A stretch of 64,000 nucleotides of DNA from Patescibacteria group bacterium (GCA_018817125.1 JAHIUN010000007.1:1-64000), one strand, 5' to 3'. Shown: positions 23,697 to 32,689, counted from the stretch's first letter. The notes: generated by a model not told the origin, from the letters alone. A program made the numbers and translations.

Positions 23697-23736
23697 TTAG
23701 CACTCGACATTATAGAGTGCTAGACAAATTTGTCAA
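23697..23736 (-). promoter_or_regulatory. CIRCE operator overlapping the dnaK promoter
   Basis: TTAGCACTC, nine bases, GAGTGCTAG (23697-23723) matches the HrcA-binding CIRCE element with one mismatch. On the minus strand TTGACA (23731-23736), a 16-base spacer and TATAAT (23709-23714) form a perfect promoter whose -10 lies inside the CIRCE spacer, so repressor binding would block it directly. Confidence 0.95.
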
Positions 23737-23780
23737 ACAAAAAATCACAAATCAGAAATCACAAATCACAAATCGGCTCT

Positions 23781-24305
23781 TTAAGAGCCGTCTCCCACCT
23801 TCACCTTCGCGGGCTTGATCGTTTCATCGTGATACAGATAGCCGGGTTCCAGTTCCTCCAAAATCACATCCTTTTCACCGGGAGCCGACAGCATGGCATC
23901 GTGGCGGGTGGGGTCGAGTTTTTCACCTACCGTGGGGACGCGTTTTACGCCGAGTTTTCCCAGCGCCTTCATCAGTTCATCGTGCGTGCTGACCACCCCT
24001 TTCGCCCAGTCATCCGCTTTCAGGTTTTTCGGCAGGTGCTGGCAGGCGCGGTCAAAGTTGTCGATGATCGGGAGGAGTATTTTGAGCATTTCCGCGTTGG
24101 CGAATTTAATGAAACGGAATTTATCCTCTTCGGCCCGGCGTTTCATATTCTGCATATCCGCCATGCAACGGGCCAATTGGTCTTTCAGCTGTTGTATGTC
24201 CGAGTCCGGATCCGGCGCATTGAGTCCGGACTCAACTTTCGCCTCGTCCGCCGCCTGGGCATCCTCTACTTTTTTTTGAAGATCGTCTTGTGGTTCGTCG
24301 GCCAT
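23781..24305 (-). CDS. grpE: Nucleotide exchange factor GrpE
   Basis: A 174-residue DnaK cofactor that releases ADP from the Hsp70 nucleotide-binding domain. An acidic N-terminal region is followed by the long dimerisation helix (about 33-75), then the conserved ADMQNMKRRAEEDKFRFIKFANAEMLKILLPIIDNFDRA segment and the beta-domain motif PTVGEKLDPTRHDAM with LEPGYLYHDETIKPAKVKV. It lies upstream of dnaK, but a separate promoter and CIRCE stand between them, so the genes are adjacent and partly independent. AATCAC-type word repeats follow its stop codon. Confidence 0.95.
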   Translation of the reverse strand: MADEPQDDLQKKVEDAQAADEAKVESGLNAPDPDSDIQQLKDQLARCMADMQNMKRRAEEDKFRFIKFANAEMLKILLPIIDNFDRACQHLPKNLKADDWAKGVVSTHDELMKALGKLGVKRVPTVGEKLDPTRHDAMLSAPGEKDVILEELEPGYLYHDETIKPAKVKVGDGS

Positions 24306-24413
24306 GGTTGTGATTTAAATTGCTCAGGTATTTTAGCAAAGAAGCTATATTCTATCAATTCTGTAACACATTTTTGCTTTACACGTTGTCAAAAACAGAG
24401 TAACCATAAACCC

Positions 24414-25013
24414 ATGCAGGAACTTTTTGTCTTCGATTCAGCGTTGGCACAGTATATGATTCTCCCGCTTTTTATTTTTGTGGCCAAAGTCTTTGAGGTA
24501 TCAATAGGCACCATACGGCTGATTTTACTGGCCCGTAGAGAAAAGCAATTGGTTCCGTATGTGGCGTTTGTCGAAGTGCTGATCTGGATCATTACCATCG
24601 GGATTATTTTTTCCAACCTGACGAACATGATGGCGTACGTGGCGTATGCACTGGGATTTGCGGTGGGAAACCGTTTGGGGATGTCGATTGAAGAACGGAT
24701 GGCTATCGGCAATTCAATGATCCGTGTGATTACCCGAAGGCGGGCGCAAAAACTTATCAAGTATCTGAAAAAAGAAAAATATCCTATTACCACGATTGCA
24801 GCCAAATCAAATAATCATGATGTGAACCTGGTGTATATCCTGACTCGACGGAAAAATTTAAAACCCCTGATTCGGCAGATCAAAAAATACAATCCCCGCG
24901 CCTTTTTTTCCGTGGAGGATGTCAGTGTTGTCAATGAAGGGATCATGCCGTTACGGTCGGCTGTGATTCCCAAAACGCCGATTTCCAAACGATTATGGGG
25001 GAAGAGTAAATAA
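24414..25013 (+). CDS. UPF0316 / DUF2179 (YebE-like) membrane protein
   Basis: A 199-residue protein with three N-terminal membrane helices (about 13-34, 47-67 and 70-90) and a cytoplasmic C-terminal DUF2179-type domain (AIGNSMIRVITRRRAQKLIKYLKKEKYPITTIAAK then YILTRRKNLKPLIRQI). Family patterns TIRLILLAR and ALGFAVGNRLGMSIEERMA fit UPF0316 proteins. A longer open frame exists upstream, but it runs antisense through grpE, so the ATG at 24414 is used. The function of the family is unknown; the domain resembles nucleotide- or PII-like folds. Confidence 0.88.
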   Translation: MQELFVFDSALAQYMILPLFIFVAKVFEVSIGTIRLILLARREKQLVPYVAFVEVLIWIITIGIIFSNLTNMMAYVAYALGFAVGNRLGMSIEERMAIGNSMIRVITRRRAQKLIKYLKKEKYPITTIAAKSNNHDVNLVYILTRRKNLKPLIRQIKKYNPRAFFSVEDVSVVNEGIMPLRSAVIPKTPISKRLWGKSK

Positions 25014-25068
25014 AACCTTTACAACAAAAAATCATTGCCATACAATCATCTCCTTTGTTTTTTTAGTT

Positions 25069-25347
25069 ATGACCAAAGAGGTACGGAAAGCGCAAGTTCT
25101 CACAATCATCGGCGAGGGGCAGAAAGCGGCCGAAAAACTGCTGAACAGCGATCTGAAAGACCGCATTTTAGGCCATTTTAAAGCGATGAAAGACTGCCTG
25201 GAAAATGAAGAGGATTGCGGGGAGCTGGAAACGCTCGCCATAGAACTGACTATCGGCGTAAAAGAGGCGCTGTCGTTTAAAGACATGGACATCCTTGCGG
25301 AGGCGGAAGTGAATGTGTGGAACGACATCAGTAATCTCACAAAGTAA
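25069..25347 (+). CDS. Small helical protein of unknown function
   Basis: A 92-residue, soluble, all-helical protein with no recognised domain (VLTIIGEGQKAAEKLLNSDLKDRIL, then a second helix pair ending in EVNVWNDISNLTK). The start follows an AT-rich spacer of 55 bases after the UPF0316 gene on the same strand. Two cysteines (CLENEEDC) are close together. It ends 59 bases before tRNA-Cys. Confidence 0.65.
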   Translation: MTKEVRKAQVLTIIGEGQKAAEKLLNSDLKDRILGHFKAMKDCLENEEDCGELETLAIELTIGVKEALSFKDMDILAEAEVNVWNDISNLTK

Positions 25348-25406
25348 AGTGATTTGGTTTGATTTTATAGCTGAAATTTGGTACAAAAAGTGAGCTGTAT
25401 GTTTGA

Positions 25407-25483
25407 GGTACCGTGGTGAAGTGGTTTAACACTGTGGTTTGCAAAACCGCCATTCGTGGGTTCGAATCCCACCGGTACCTCCA
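25407..25483 (+). tRNA. tRNA-Cys (anticodon GCA)
   Basis: The acceptor GGTACCG pairs with CGGTACC, discriminator T, and CCA is encoded. The anticodon stem GTGGT/ACCGC encloses TTGCAAA, giving GCA. The T-arm GTGGG TTCGAAT CCCAC is standard. Confidence 0.95.
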
Positions 25484-25487
25484 AAAA

Positions 25488-25520
25488 ATTTTTGCCCCTT
25501 GCGGGCTAAAAATTCTTTTT
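25488..25520 (+). terminator. Terminator of tRNA-Cys
   Basis: AATTTTTGCCC pairs with GGGCTAAAAATT around CTTGC and is followed by CTTTTT. Confidence 0.8.
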
Positions 25521-25783
25521 AAGTTATTGGCAGGTGGGATGAGAACCCTTGGGTTCGTAGCGAAAAAGGAACCCTGAACTTGTTTCAGGGGACTATTTGA
25601 GCATTCGACCGCGCAGTCCCGCATAGCGGGACGAGCACGTAAGATTATCCCGCCGGATTATCATGGGATCCCAATTACCGGTGGGAATTAAACCACTTCA
25701 CTACTATCAACTCTCAACTGTCAACGCTGGATTTTTCCGCATGAAAACGATATAGTGGCACGTGAAAATGTAATCCAAATACT
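25521..25783. other. Gene-free spacer with repeat debris
   Basis: Contains CCTGAACTTGTTTCAGG (related to 11580), a GTCCCGC/GCGGGAC hairpin and inverted fragments of CCGGTGGGAATTAAACCAC that resemble tRNA-Cys 3' and gene-end sequence. No convincing gene is seen on either strand. Confidence 0.5.
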
Positions 25784-26356
25784 ATGAAACGAACGAAAAA
25801 AACCGTTAAAAAATGTAAAGGAGGGCTGGCCGCTTTCTTCCGCGTGCTGGTCGGCGGCTTGGGGCTGGCGGCATTGGTGCTTTTTATGACCACCGCCGAA
25901 AAACCCACCATCAACTGGGGCTTTTTAATGACAGGCGGTCATCAGATGGTCTCGATAGACGACGGCCTGACCGTCGGCGAGGCGGTGTTGGTGCGTATCG
26001 ATGAAAATGGTGAGCCGATTTTTTTGACGGAAGCCAACCCTAAATTCAGACGCGGGGAGCAAGTGGTTTTCGGGCTTTTAAACACGGGTCCGTTTGAAAA
26101 AGGGGAGGATGGTAAGCATTTTTTTGAAATGGACATCGAAGTCACCGGTCCGGACGGGGAGGTGGTGATGGACAAAAAAGAATCATTGTCCGGCGCCGGC
26201 CATATGGAGCTGGAAGACGGTTACGCGCCCGAACCTAACGGCGTGTTCATCGGCAGTCCGTATTCCGACATCGGCGATTATAATTTTAAGCTCACTATTT
26301 ACGATAAGATCGGCAGAGGCCGCGCGGTTCGTACCGCTCGATTCTTTTTGCAATAA
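25784..26356 (+). CDS. Membrane-anchored beta-sandwich protein
   Basis: A 190-residue protein with a basic N-terminus (MKRTKKTVKKCKGG), one membrane helix (about 17-37) and an extracytoplasmic domain of roughly 145 residues. The domain is rich in beta strands and Asp/Gly turns (FEMDIEVTGPDGEVVM, GSPYSDIGDYNFKLTIYDKIGRGRAVRTARFFLQ), resembling an immunoglobulin-like or DUF-type ligand domain. No family is identified. The gene stands alone, convergent with the lipoprotein gene. Confidence 0.75.
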   Translation: MKRTKKTVKKCKGGLAAFFRVLVGGLGLAALVLFMTTAEKPTINWGFLMTGGHQMVSIDDGLTVGEAVLVRIDENGEPIFLTEANPKFRRGEQVVFGLLNTGPFEKGEDGKHFFEMDIEVTGPDGEVVMDKKESLSGAGHMELEDGYAPEPNGVFIGSPYSDIGDYNFKLTIYDKIGRGRAVRTARFFLQ

Positions 26357-26377
26357 AGGCGATGAACTGATTTCTTG

Positions 26378-26941
26378 CTACTTAAGATTAAAACTCGTCA
26401 CCATCGCACCCACCAGGTCACGCACTTCTTTTGGGGTGTCCGGGAGCATACCGCCGGAAACGATGTAACCGTAATTGCCTTTAGTGGCGTATAGCTGAAC
26501 GAACTTGATCAGTTTTTCCGTGGGGTTCAGGCGCGCCTGGAAGATGTGAAGGGGCGCTGACTGCCCGCCGACATCAATCGTGGTCTCCTGTATCTTTTGG
26601 TAATCGGTCAGGTTCTGAGCGCTTAGGTTGATATTCGCCCGTCCGTAATCCATAGAAGACACATTCTGTTTTAAATCCTCACGCACAATATTTACATTGA
26701 TGAAAAAGCCGTTGTACGCTTCGGGGGTGGTAAAAGCCACCAGCGTCTCATCGGGGATCTCCGCGTAAAAATCCGATTGATTGATAACTTTCCACGTCGG
26801 ATCGACCTGCAGGGTAAAATCCCCGCCGTCATACGGTTGGAGGTTCTGGGCTGATATAGCCGCACCGCCGCAGCCAGACAAAAAGCCCACAAATAACAGG
26901 GCAATCAGAGCTAAGCAGGTTTTTTTGATGAAATTTTTCAT
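26378..26941 (-). CDS. PsbP-like lipoprotein
   Basis: A 187-residue lipoprotein when started at the ATG at 26939-26941. The signal peptide ends in the lipobox VGFLSGC, so the mature protein is attached by its first cysteine (Lgt is encoded in this window). The body (FTLQVDPTWKVINQSDFYAEIP and later KLIKFVQLYATKGNYGYIVSGGML) resembles the PsbP/DUF1795 fold found in many CPR lipoproteins, including the one at 61627. Its role is unknown, probably ligand or protein binding at the cell surface. A promoter lies at 26963-26992. Confidence 0.8.
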   Translation of the reverse strand: MKNFIKKTCLALIALLFVGFLSGCGGAAISAQNLQPYDGGDFTLQVDPTWKVINQSDFYAEIPDETLVAFTTPEAYNGFFINVNIVREDLKQNVSSMDYGRANINLSAQNLTDYQKIQETTIDVGGQSAPLHIFQARLNPTEKLIKFVQLYATKGNYGYIVSGGMLPDTPKEVRDLVGAMVTSFNLK

Positions 26942-26962
26942 AAGTCTTTTTACTTTTAATTT

Positions 26963-26992
26963 ATTGTACCAAACACCCTTGTAAAACTGCAA
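26963..26992 (-). promoter_or_regulatory. Promoter of the PsbP-like lipoprotein
   Basis: TTGCAG, an 18-base spacer and TACAAT on the minus strand. The longer reading frame starts upstream of it, so the shorter start is preferred. Confidence 0.6.
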
Positions 26993-27029
26993 CAGCAACT
27001 GTAGTCATAAACGGGTGCGATGCCATCGT

Positions 27030-27115
27030 CATCCTTTAACGTCATTCCATCCATTACGTCATCCTGAACCTGCCTACCGGACAGGCAGGCTTGTTTCAGA
27101 ATCTTCTGAATAAAT
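27030..27115. repeat. GTCATCCTGAA-type repeat, interrupted
   Basis: ACGTCATCCTGAACCTGCC and CTTGTTTCAGAATC are the two arms of the repeat at 11580, here separated by a GCCTACCGGACAGGCAGGC hairpin. Degraded CGTCAT words precede it. Confidence 0.6.
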
Positions 27116-27148
27116 GAAGCAAGGGCGGGAAAAAAGGGTGATATCCCA

Positions 27149-27178
27149 TGAAAGTGAGGATAGCTATCCTCACTTTCA
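27149..27178. repeat. Perfect 30-base palindrome
   Basis: TGAAAGTGAGGATAG is followed by its exact inverse CTATCCTCACTTTCA. It shares the core AGGATA/TATCCT with 9018-9045 and 13539-13558. The rest of the 26993-27304 spacer holds no gene. Confidence 0.65.
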
Positions 27179-27304
27179 GTAACTTCTTTCATTTAACCCA
27201 TCTTCTTTCCCCCCTTGACCCAAGAGGGGCCGCCTTCCTCCTCCTTTAGTGTTGAGACTTGTGAAATTTTCTAATACAATTGAAATAAATAAAAATTTCG
27301 TATT

Positions 27305-27709
27305 ATGCAATTCCTCAATCAATATCCCATCGCCATCCCCTTCATCGCCATCCTGCTGGCCGAAGTGGTCAAGGCGCTGATCGACCTTATCCGCAAGCGG
27401 GGAAAGATCCGCTTCATCAATCCTGGCGGAATGCCCAGCGGTCATTCTTCATTCGTATCCGCTTTAGTGGTGGTCGTGGCAAATAAGGAAGGGGTGGGCA
27501 GTACGCTTTTTATGGTGAGCGCGGTGATCGCCCTGATTGTGATGTACGACGCGGTGACCCTCCGGAACGAAGCCGGCCTGCATGCCAAAGCGATCAATAA
27601 ACTAAAATCTGGCGCCAAGCTGGAAGAATCATTGGGTCATACCGTTTGGGAAGTCATTATCGGCGCGGTGTTCGGCGCGGTGGTGGCATTTATTCTGCTC
27701 AATATCTAG
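27305..27709 (+). CDS. Divergent PAP2 family (DUF212) membrane protein
   Basis: A 134-residue membrane protein of the divergent PAP2 family, a compact relative of lipid phosphate phosphatases. Family motifs are the PGGMPSGHSSFVSAL segment with the catalytic-type SGHS, the DAVTLRNEAGLHAKAIN loop, and LGHTVWEVIIGAVFGAVVAF near the C-terminus. Four helices are visible. Likely substrates are isoprenoid or lipid phosphates such as undecaprenyl pyrophosphate, but this is inferred from the superfamily. A good terminator follows. Confidence 0.92.
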   Translation: MQFLNQYPIAIPFIAILLAEVVKALIDLIRKRGKIRFINPGGMPSGHSSFVSALVVVVANKEGVGSTLFMVSAVIALIVMYDAVTLRNEAGLHAKAINKLKSGAKLEESLGHTVWEVIIGAVFGAVVAFILLNI

Positions 27710-27728
27710 TTTTGGCTTACGACAGGCC

Positions 27729-27755
27729 TCCCCTCTTGTTTTAGAGGGGGTTTTG
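27729..27755 (+). terminator. Terminator behind the PAP2-like gene
   Basis: CCCCTCT pairs with AGAGGGG around TGTTTT and is followed by TTTT. Confidence 0.8.
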
Positions 27756-27756
27756 T

Positions 27757-27901
27757 GATATAATATAAAGATTGTAATTTGTCCCGCTTCGCGGAACGTA
27801 ACTTGTAATTCGTAATTGGTAATTTTAAACCGATTTCGTTAGAAAATTACAAATTACGCGACCCGCGTTTAGCGGGGAGTGAATTACAAGTTACAAATTA
27901 C
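27757..27901 (+). promoter_or_regulatory. Promoter plus palindromic leader, copy 1
   Basis: TGATATAAT (27756-27764) is an extended -10. From GATTGTAATTTG onward the next 130 bases are nearly identical to the inverse of 36208-36339. The leader is a palindrome: GTAATTTGTCCCGC and TTGTAATT words on the left are mirrored by AGCGGGGAGTGAATTACAAG and TTACAAATTAC on the right. It ends five bases before the SpoIIE start codon. Confidence 0.75.
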
Positions 27902-27905
27902 AGAG

Positions 27906-29477
27906 ATGTTAAGATCCGTCAAATCACAAATCGTCCTGGGGACTTCGCTGATCATTATTGCGATTCTGACCGCGTCCACATATTTCATCATTGACCAGAA
28001 AACGAGTGAAATCAGTCTGGATATTTTCCGAACCGCCGTGAGTTACGCGGAGCTGACACATGAACGGGTAATTGATAATTACGAATCCAATTACGTCCAG
28101 CAGGCTTTTGCCCACTTTGACCGTGAAATGGCAGACATCTACGGTCTGAACGAAGACGTGTCGGGCATCAGTATTTTTAATTATCTGGGAGAGATCCTGT
28201 ACCGGCCTAAAGACGAGGCATTTGATAAATTGAGTCAGGACGACATGGACAGGATTCAGGCCGTCATGCCTTCGGTGAAGACGGAAAAAGACCGGATTGT
28301 GTATTTAGATAAAGCAGACGGAGAGATCCTTTACGCCAATTTCAACGGCCGGCCCGTGGAACCCATTAGTGCTTCAGAACGGATTGTGGATATTGTGTAT
28401 CCGTTCAGGGATGCCAATAACGCCCTGCGTTCATTTTCCGTCCGTTACCGCGTTAATTATGACTCCCTGGTGGACCGGGTACAGGAGACGCGTAATAACA
28501 TGATTATTATCGCGGCGTTTGGTATTATTATCGCTTTGTTTATCGGGGGCATCATTGCCGGCAAGATCACCTCGCCCATCAAGATTCTCTCACAGGGCGC
28601 GGCCCAGATCGGTAGCGGAGATCTGACCACCCGTATCACCGTAAAAAGCAAAAGTGAGATCGGCCGCTTGGCCGACACCTTCAATCAGATGGCGCAGAAT
28701 CTGGAAAAAAGTACGCAGGATTTGGTTGAAAAGGAGAAGATGACGCGCGAATTGGAATTGGCCGGACAGATTCAGAAAGAACTTCTGCCTACTATTTTAC
28801 CGGATATTCAGAATCTGGACATCGCGGCCAGCCTGGTCTCTGCCGAAGAAGTCGGCGGGGATTGTTATGATTTTTTGATGCTGCCCGACGGTAATATGAT
28901 CTTCTACATCGGGGACGTGACGGGGCATGGAGTGCCCGCAGGCTTGGTGTCTGCTGTTAACAATGCGCTGGTGCCCGCGTTTATGGATCATTACCAGACC
29001 ACGCAGGAGCTCATCGTCCATTTAAACCGTTTGCTTAAAATGAAAACCCGTCCCAACGTGTTCATGACGATGGTCATGGCGCATTGGTATATCGCGGAGG
29101 GGAAGCTCGGCTTCACACAAGCCGGCCATGACCCCATCCTCCACTACAAATCCGCGGATAAATCCATTACCGAATTGTCTACCGGGGGGATGGCACTGGG
29201 GATGATTGATGATATTTCTAAAGTGGTGAAAACGGATGAGGTCGTGCTGGAGACGGGTGACGTGGCGGTGTTGTACACCGACGGCATTCCGGAAGCCTGG
29301 AAGACCGATACCGAGAACTACGGCATGGATCGTTTTAAGGAATCGGTGGTACGGAATTCAGTGTTATCAACCACTCAGGCCATTCACGACGCCATCATCA
29401 AAGACGTGCGTGAGTTCATGGGTGATTTTCCTCAGGCGGATGATATTACACTTATTGTGGTAAAAAGGACGGTATAA
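27906..29477 (+). CDS. Membrane sensor with HAMP and SpoIIE/PP2C phosphatase domain
   Basis: A 523-residue signalling protein. A membrane helix (about 6-24), an extracytoplasmic sensor of about 170 residues and a second helix (about 198-218) are followed by a HAMP domain and a coiled coil (LVEKEKMTRELELAGQIQKELLP). The C-terminal metal-dependent Ser/Thr phosphatase has the aspartates EEVGGDCYDF, IGDVTGHG, LYTDGIPEAW and QADDITLIV. The ATG at 27906 is chosen because an in-frame GTG upstream lies inside the repeat leader. Targets would be an anti-anti-sigma-type protein or other phosphoprotein; none is encoded nearby. Confidence 0.93.
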   Translation: MLRSVKSQIVLGTSLIIIAILTASTYFIIDQKTSEISLDIFRTAVSYAELTHERVIDNYESNYVQQAFAHFDREMADIYGLNEDVSGISIFNYLGEILYRPKDEAFDKLSQDDMDRIQAVMPSVKTEKDRIVYLDKADGEILYANFNGRPVEPISASERIVDIVYPFRDANNALRSFSVRYRVNYDSLVDRVQETRNNMIIIAAFGIIIALFIGGIIAGKITSPIKILSQGAAQIGSGDLTTRITVKSKSEIGRLADTFNQMAQNLEKSTQDLVEKEKMTRELELAGQIQKELLPTILPDIQNLDIAASLVSAEEVGGDCYDFLMLPDGNMIFYIGDVTGHGVPAGLVSAVNNALVPAFMDHYQTTQELIVHLNRLLKMKTRPNVFMTMVMAHWYIAEGKLGFTQAGHDPILHYKSADKSITELSTGGMALGMIDDISKVVKTDEVVLETGDVAVLYTDGIPEAWKTDTENYGMDRFKESVVRNSVLSTTQAIHDAIIKDVREFMGDFPQADDITLIVVKRTV

Positions 29478-29545
29478 GAATTGCCAAAAGAATTGCTTGA
29501 AGTATCGCTCAAGCTATTCTCAGGCTATTCTTTAGCAATTCTTAA
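29478..29545. repeat. Iterated-word spacer (GAATTGC type)
   Basis: The convergent spacer between the phosphatase and uvrA is made of GAATTGC, CAATTC and GCTATTC words in inverted order and can fold into one hairpin, probably acting as a bidirectional terminator. Confidence 0.55.
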
Positions 29546-32443
29546 TCAATTCTTCAGCATCTTCGCCAGATACTGCCCGGTGTAGCTCTTTTTTACTTTG
29601 GCCACCTCTTCCGGCGTTCCGCAGCAGATGACTTCACCCCCTTCATTCCCGCCTTCTGGTCCCAGATCAATGATGTAATCCACGGATTTGATAACATCCA
29701 GATTGTGTTCAATCGTCAGCACCGTATTCCCTTTATCCACCAGCGCCTGCAGAACGCTCAGAAGTTTCTTCACGTCATCAAAATGCAGGCCGGTGGTAGG
29801 TTCATCCAGTATGTAAATCGTTTTGCCGGTAGAGCGTTTGGCCAGCTCTGTAGCTAGTTTTACACGCTGAGCCTCACCGCCGGAAAGGGTCGTGGCGCTT
29901 TGCCCTAAATGAATGTAGCCTAAGCCTACTTCAGTCAGGGTCTTCAGCTTGTTTTTAATCTGGGGAATGGCGTCAAAAAATTCCAGCGCTTCATTTACGG
30001 TCATATTCAATACGTCCGCGATATTTTTACCATGCCAGGTGATCTCGAGCGCTTCAGCATTGTAACGCTTGCTTTTACACACCTCGCACGGCACATATAC
30101 ATCAGGTAAAAAGTGCATCTCGATCTTCACGATCCCGTCGCCCTTACAAGCCTCACAGCGGCCACCTTTTACATTAAAACTGAACCGGCCTTCTTTATAA
30201 CCTCGTAATTTAGCCTCAGTGATGTTGGCAAAAAGTTCCCGGATATCCGTGAATACTCCGGTATAAGTTGCAGGGTTGGAGCGTGGGGTACGGCCGATGG
30301 GGGATTGATCGATATTGATGATTTTATCTAAGTGCTCCACCCCCTTGATCTCCTTATGCGCCCCGCCCCGCTGTTTGGCACGGTTAAGTTTGGTATTCAG
30401 CACAGGGCAGAGGATGTAATTGATAAGGGAGGATTTGCCGGAGCCGGAAACGCCGGTAATGCCGACAAACGTTTTTAAAGGCAGTTTTACATTCACATTT
30501 TTCAGATTGTGTTCACTTGCTCCGATGATCTCCAGAAACTTACCGCTGCCCTTTCGGCGCTTTTTTGGTACATCAATGGATTTGCGTCCGGAAAGATAAT
30601 CACCGGTAATAGATTTTTTATTGTTTTTAATTTCTTCAGCTGTGCCATAGGCCACCACTTCTCCGCCATGTTTTCCTGCGGCCGGGCCGATGTCCAGCAC
30701 ATAATCCGCGGACTGGATGGTCTCTTGATCATGCTCCACCACCAGCACGGTGTTGCCCAAATCCCGCAGGTTTTTAAGGGTCTTAATCAGCCGGTTGTTG
30801 TCGCGCTGATGCAGACCGATCGAGGGTTCATCCAGTACATACAATACCCCCTGGAGTGAGGAGCCGATCTGGGTGGCCAGACGGATGCGCTGGGCTTCTC
30901 CGCCGGAAAGGGTATTGGCGGATCGGCTGAGGGTGAGATAAGACAGCCCCACATTATGAAGGAAATCCAGACGGCTGATGACTTCCTGAATGATCAGGCG
31001 GGCGATGATGTATTCTGATTTAGTTAAAGGGGTTTTTTTGTTTTCCGGTGACATAACCCGAAAGAAATCTTTCACTTCCTCAATCGACATTCCCGTCAGA
31101 TCAAAAATAGACCGGTCGGCGATCGTGATAGAGAGCACTTCGGGCCGGAGCCGTTTGCCGCCGCACATTTCACAGGTCAGTTCCTCCATAAACCGTTCGA
31201 TGTTTTTGCGCACATAATCCGAATCCGATTCATGATACCGGCGTTCCAGATTCGGGATCACTCCTTCATAAGTGGTCTGTGTTTCGTAATTGGAATTCTG
31301 GCTGGTGTAGGTGGCCTGGAATTTATCTTTTCCTGAACCGTACAGGATGATCTTGACCTGTTCGGGAGTCAGTTTGCCGATGGGGGTATGGATATCAAAG
31401 CCGTATTTTTTACCCACGGAACGCAGCAGCTGTGTGTACCAACCCAGGCGCATGGAAGAGGTGGACCAGGGGATGATACCGCCCTCAGCGATAGTAAGGC
31501 GGGGGTTAGGCATCACCAGATCAGGGTTGATCTTCAGTTTAGAGCCGAGTCCATGGCAGTCCGGGCAGGCGCCGTGAGGTGAGTTGAACGAGAAGGAGCG
31601 GGGCTGGATTTCCGGAATCGAAAGTCCGCATTCATCGCAGGCAAAATTTTCAGAGAAAATCTCTTCCTTTTTACTGTCAGGATCCAGAATTTTAACAACA
31701 CCTTCCCCAAATTTTAGAGCGGTCTCCAGCGAATCGGCCAGCCGGGAGCGGTCTTCATTTTTTTCCTCGATTTCCTGACCGGATTTCAGTTTCCTGGCCT
31801 TCTGTTTCAGGCCGTGAACCACCAGACGGTCTACCACGATTTCAATCGTATGTTTTTTATTCGGATCGAGTTCTACCGTTTCATTGATACTGTAAACATT
31901 TCCGTTGACGCGAAAGCGTACAAATCCCTCCTTTTTAATCTTTTCAAACACTTTTTGATGCTCCCCCTTCCGGTCACGGACCATGGGCGCCAAAATCATG
32001 ATACGCTTACCTTCCGGCATATCTGCGATGATGTCCACCATCTGGCTGGCGGATTGTTTGCTGATTTTTTTACCGCATTGTGAACAATGGGGCCGGCCGA
32101 TTTTGGCAAACAGCAGACGCAGATAATCATAAATCTCGGTCACGGTTCCCACTGTGGAGCGGGGATTGCGGGAGGCGGTTTTCTGGTCGATAGAAATAGC
32201 GGGAGAAAGTCCTTCGATACTATCGACATCCGGTTTTTCCATCAGTTGTAAAAACTGCCGGGCATAGGTGCTTAAACTTTCCACATAACGACGCTGACCT
32301 TCCGCATAAATCGTATCGAACGCCAGAGATGATTTGCCCGATCCTGACGGGCCGGTGATCACGACCATTTTATCGCGGGGGATCTCAACATCAATATTTT
32401 TTAAATTGTGCACACGGGCACCTTTTACGATTATTTTCTTCAT
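29546..32443 (-). CDS. uvrA: UvrABC excinuclease subunit A
   Basis: The damage-recognition ATPase of nucleotide excision repair, which loads UvrB at distorted DNA. The 965-residue protein has both ABC nucleotide sites (Walker [15 protein letters not shown] near 32 and [14 protein letters not shown] near 650), both ABC signature segments ([10 protein letters not shown] and [10 protein letters not shown]) and three zinc modules, including CSQCGKKI and CDECG. Family peptides [18 protein letters not shown] and [17 protein letters not shown] are intact. Length is normal. It begins a few bases from the structured RNA copy B, transcribed the other way. Confidence 0.98.
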   Translation of the reverse strand: MKKIIVKGARVHNLKNIDVEIPRDKMVVITGPSGSGKSSLAFDTIYAEGQRRYVESLSTYARQFLQLMEKPDVDSIEGLSPAISIDQKTASRNPRSTVGTVTEIYDYLRLLFAKIGRPHCSQCGKKISKQSASQMVDIIADMPEGKRIMILAPMVRDRKGEHQKVFEKIKKEGFVRFRVNGNVYSINETVELDPNKKHTIEIVVDRLVVHGLKQKARKLKSGQEIEEKNEDRSRLADSLETALKFGEGVVKILDPDSKKEEIFSENFACDECGLSIPEIQPRSFSFNSPHGACPDCHGLGSKLKINPDLVMPNPRLTIAEGGIIPWSTSSMRLGWYTQLLRSVGKKYGFDIHTPIGKLTPEQVKIILYGSGKDKFQATYTSQNSNYETQTTYEGVIPNLERRYHESDSDYVRKNIERFMEELTCEMCGGKRLRPEVLSITIADRSIFDLTGMSIEEVKDFFRVMSPENKKTPLTKSEYIIARLIIQEVISRLDFLHNVGLSYLTLSRSANTLSGGEAQRIRLATQIGSSLQGVLYVLDEPSIGLHQRDNNRLIKTLKNLRDLGNTVLVVEHDQETIQSADYVLDIGPAAGKHGGEVVAYGTAEEIKNNKKSITGDYLSGRKSIDVPKKRRKGSGKFLEIIGASEHNLKNVNVKLPLKTFVGITGVSGSGKSSLINYILCPVLNTKLNRAKQRGGAHKEIKGVEHLDKIINIDQSPIGRTPRSNPATYTGVFTDIRELFANITEAKLRGYKEGRFSFNVKGGRCEACKGDGIVKIEMHFLPDVYVPCEVCKSKRYNAEALEITWHGKNIADVLNMTVNEALEFFDAIPQIKNKLKTLTEVGLGYIHLGQSATTLSGGEAQRVKLATELAKRSTGKTIYILDEPTTGLHFDDVKKLLSVLQALVDKGNTVLTIEHNLDVIKSVDYIIDLGPEGGNEGGEVICCGTPEEVAKVKKSYTGQYLAKMLKN

Positions 32444-32446
32444 AAT

Positions 32447-32628
32447 AAGTAGCGAGAAATATGTTCCGAATGGAACGAAGACGACCGAATGGAAGTCTGA
32501 AGTAAAATGAGGGCTCCGATGTGCTCCGCACGTAGCTGCGGAGTGCAGGAGGAGAGTATTTCCCTATTGAACAGGCGGGGAGTCCGCTGGATTAGGAGGG
32601 CTAGAAAATGCTTGGGCAAGCAGTTTTT
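32447..32628 (+). ncRNA. Candidate structured RNA, copy B
   Basis: Begins AAGTAGCGAG like copy A (148-330). The central hairpin GTGCTCCGCA/TGCGGAGTGC replaces the copy A stem GGTAAATTT/AAATTTAC. AGGAGGAGAG and CCCTATTGAAC then follow in the same order. The 3' part has a GGCGG/CCGCT hairpin and ends in TGCTT, GGGC, AAGCA plus GTTTTT (32609-32628), a rho-independent terminator that sets the strand. It is divergent from uvrA. Compensating stem changes with conserved linkers indicate a functional RNA of about 180 bases; I do not recognise the family. Confidence 0.65.
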
Positions 32629-32689
32629 ACATCGTTTCACATTTTTTAAAATAAGTCAATACTTTGGCAGTAAGGATTTCTTTATATAT

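Noticed and set aside
23730-24413. Long open frame upstream of the UPF0316 gene
   Set aside because: It runs antisense through grpE and has no promoter or family similarity. The family starts at 24414.
25337-25624. Minus-strand frame containing YRWDSNPR
   Set aside because: This is the usual false reading of a tRNA-Cys gene and its flanks.
27879-27905. GTG start giving a longer SpoIIE protein
   Set aside because: The extra nine codons lie in the repeated palindromic leader shared with 36208.
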